Position numbers and translations under genes: made by a program. This document shows, piece by piece, positions 63,664 through 64,000 of a stretch of DNA of 64,000 nucleotides. Source of the DNA: Otis tarda. Taxonomy: Eukaryota; Chordata; Aves; Otidiformes; Otididae. Position 1 is the first letter of the stretch, and each line of letters begins with the position of its first letter. The notes under the pieces were generated by a model, which was not told where the DNA came from, did not search any database, and saw only the letters and a program-made list of their open reading frames with translations. Location: positions 140,872,690-140,936,689 of the forward strand of contig CM048553.1 in assembly GCA_026413225.1 (NCBI GenBank), given 5' to 3'.

Positions 63664-64000
63664 GTAGGTATCAAAATTTTTTTTTGCTATTCACTTTTGA
63701 AGTTTTGAGGTTTTTCAAAATATACTTGAAATTTAAAGTAAAAGGAAAAGCTAATACTGCTGTTTTTGATTGTGTTTTGCTCATATGATGCCATTAGTCC
63801 GTTACAGTAACAGCATGTAGATGAGGAAGTAATGCTCTCTAACATGTTCTATTTTTCCTGAATTTTTAAAAAAGAAAACATAATTAATTGTAAGGAAACA
63901 AAAATGACTGCAGATAATCAGTTAAAGAAAAAAAGAACTCTAAACTTTAAGGTGCCTCCAATAGATGGAAAGGATTTTTTACTGATGTTATTGTTTTGAA
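63664..64000 (+). other. VPS13B: Start of VPS13B intron 6 (incomplete)
   Basis: AT-rich intron sequence begins with GTAGGT and continues to the window edge. There are no features to report. Confidence 0.85.

Noticed and set aside
16628-64000. Intronic microRNAs known from mammalian VPS13B (miR-599, miR-875)
   Set aside because: They lie much further downstream in the gene as I recall, and I saw no matching hairpin in these early introns.
1-64000. CRISPR arrays, tRNA or rRNA genes, operons, prokaryotic promoters
   Set aside because: No direct-repeat arrays with regular spacers, no cloverleaf sequence I could support, and the gene structure is plainly that of a vertebrate.

Overview
The window is vertebrate nuclear DNA, almost certainly from a bird. 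It is AT-rich, has split genes with GT-AG introns, and carries CR1 LINE fragments and an avian-type endogenous retrovirus LTR. There is no prokaryotic, viral-genome or organelle gene content. The LTR resembles a family I recall mainly from non-galliform birds, so a neoavian source is more likely than chicken, but that is an inference from memory.

Only one protein-coding gene can be supported: the 5' end of VPS13B (COH1, the Cohen syndrome gene), on the + strand. A CpG-island promoter with GC boxes and three ETS-type sites lies at about 15.2-15.96 kb, with a noncoding first exon ending at 15761. Five coding exons follow: 16481-16627, 23416-23559, 57439-57559, 62136-62303 and 63482-63663. Spliced together they give an uninterrupted 254-residue N-terminus with compatible intron phases and a VPS13-type chorein lipid-transfer entry domain. 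The gene continues beyond the right edge; the family protein is about 4,000 residues long. Intron 3 alone is 33.9 kb, more than half of the window.

Layout: 1-11495, intergenic DNA with no recognisable gene; 11496-12630, an old solo-LTR-like element with a degenerate internal minisatellite; 12631-15220, intergenic; 15220-15960, the VPS13B promoter; 15762 to the end, VPS13B exons and introns. The introns contain a CR1 3' end at 21.96-22.24 kb (+), a longer decayed CR1 with reverse-transcriptase remnants at 51.78-52.87 kb (-), several long poly-T tracts, C-rich tracts in intron 2 and small tandem and inverted repeats. In the VPS13B body the long homopolymers are strongly biased to T on the coding strand.

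I found no new biological system. The most useful points to follow are the splice architecture around exon 4 (weak donor after a 34-kb intron), a perfect hairpin overlapping an acceptor-like site in intron 3, and the repeat-bearing LTR 3-4 kb upstream of the promoter.
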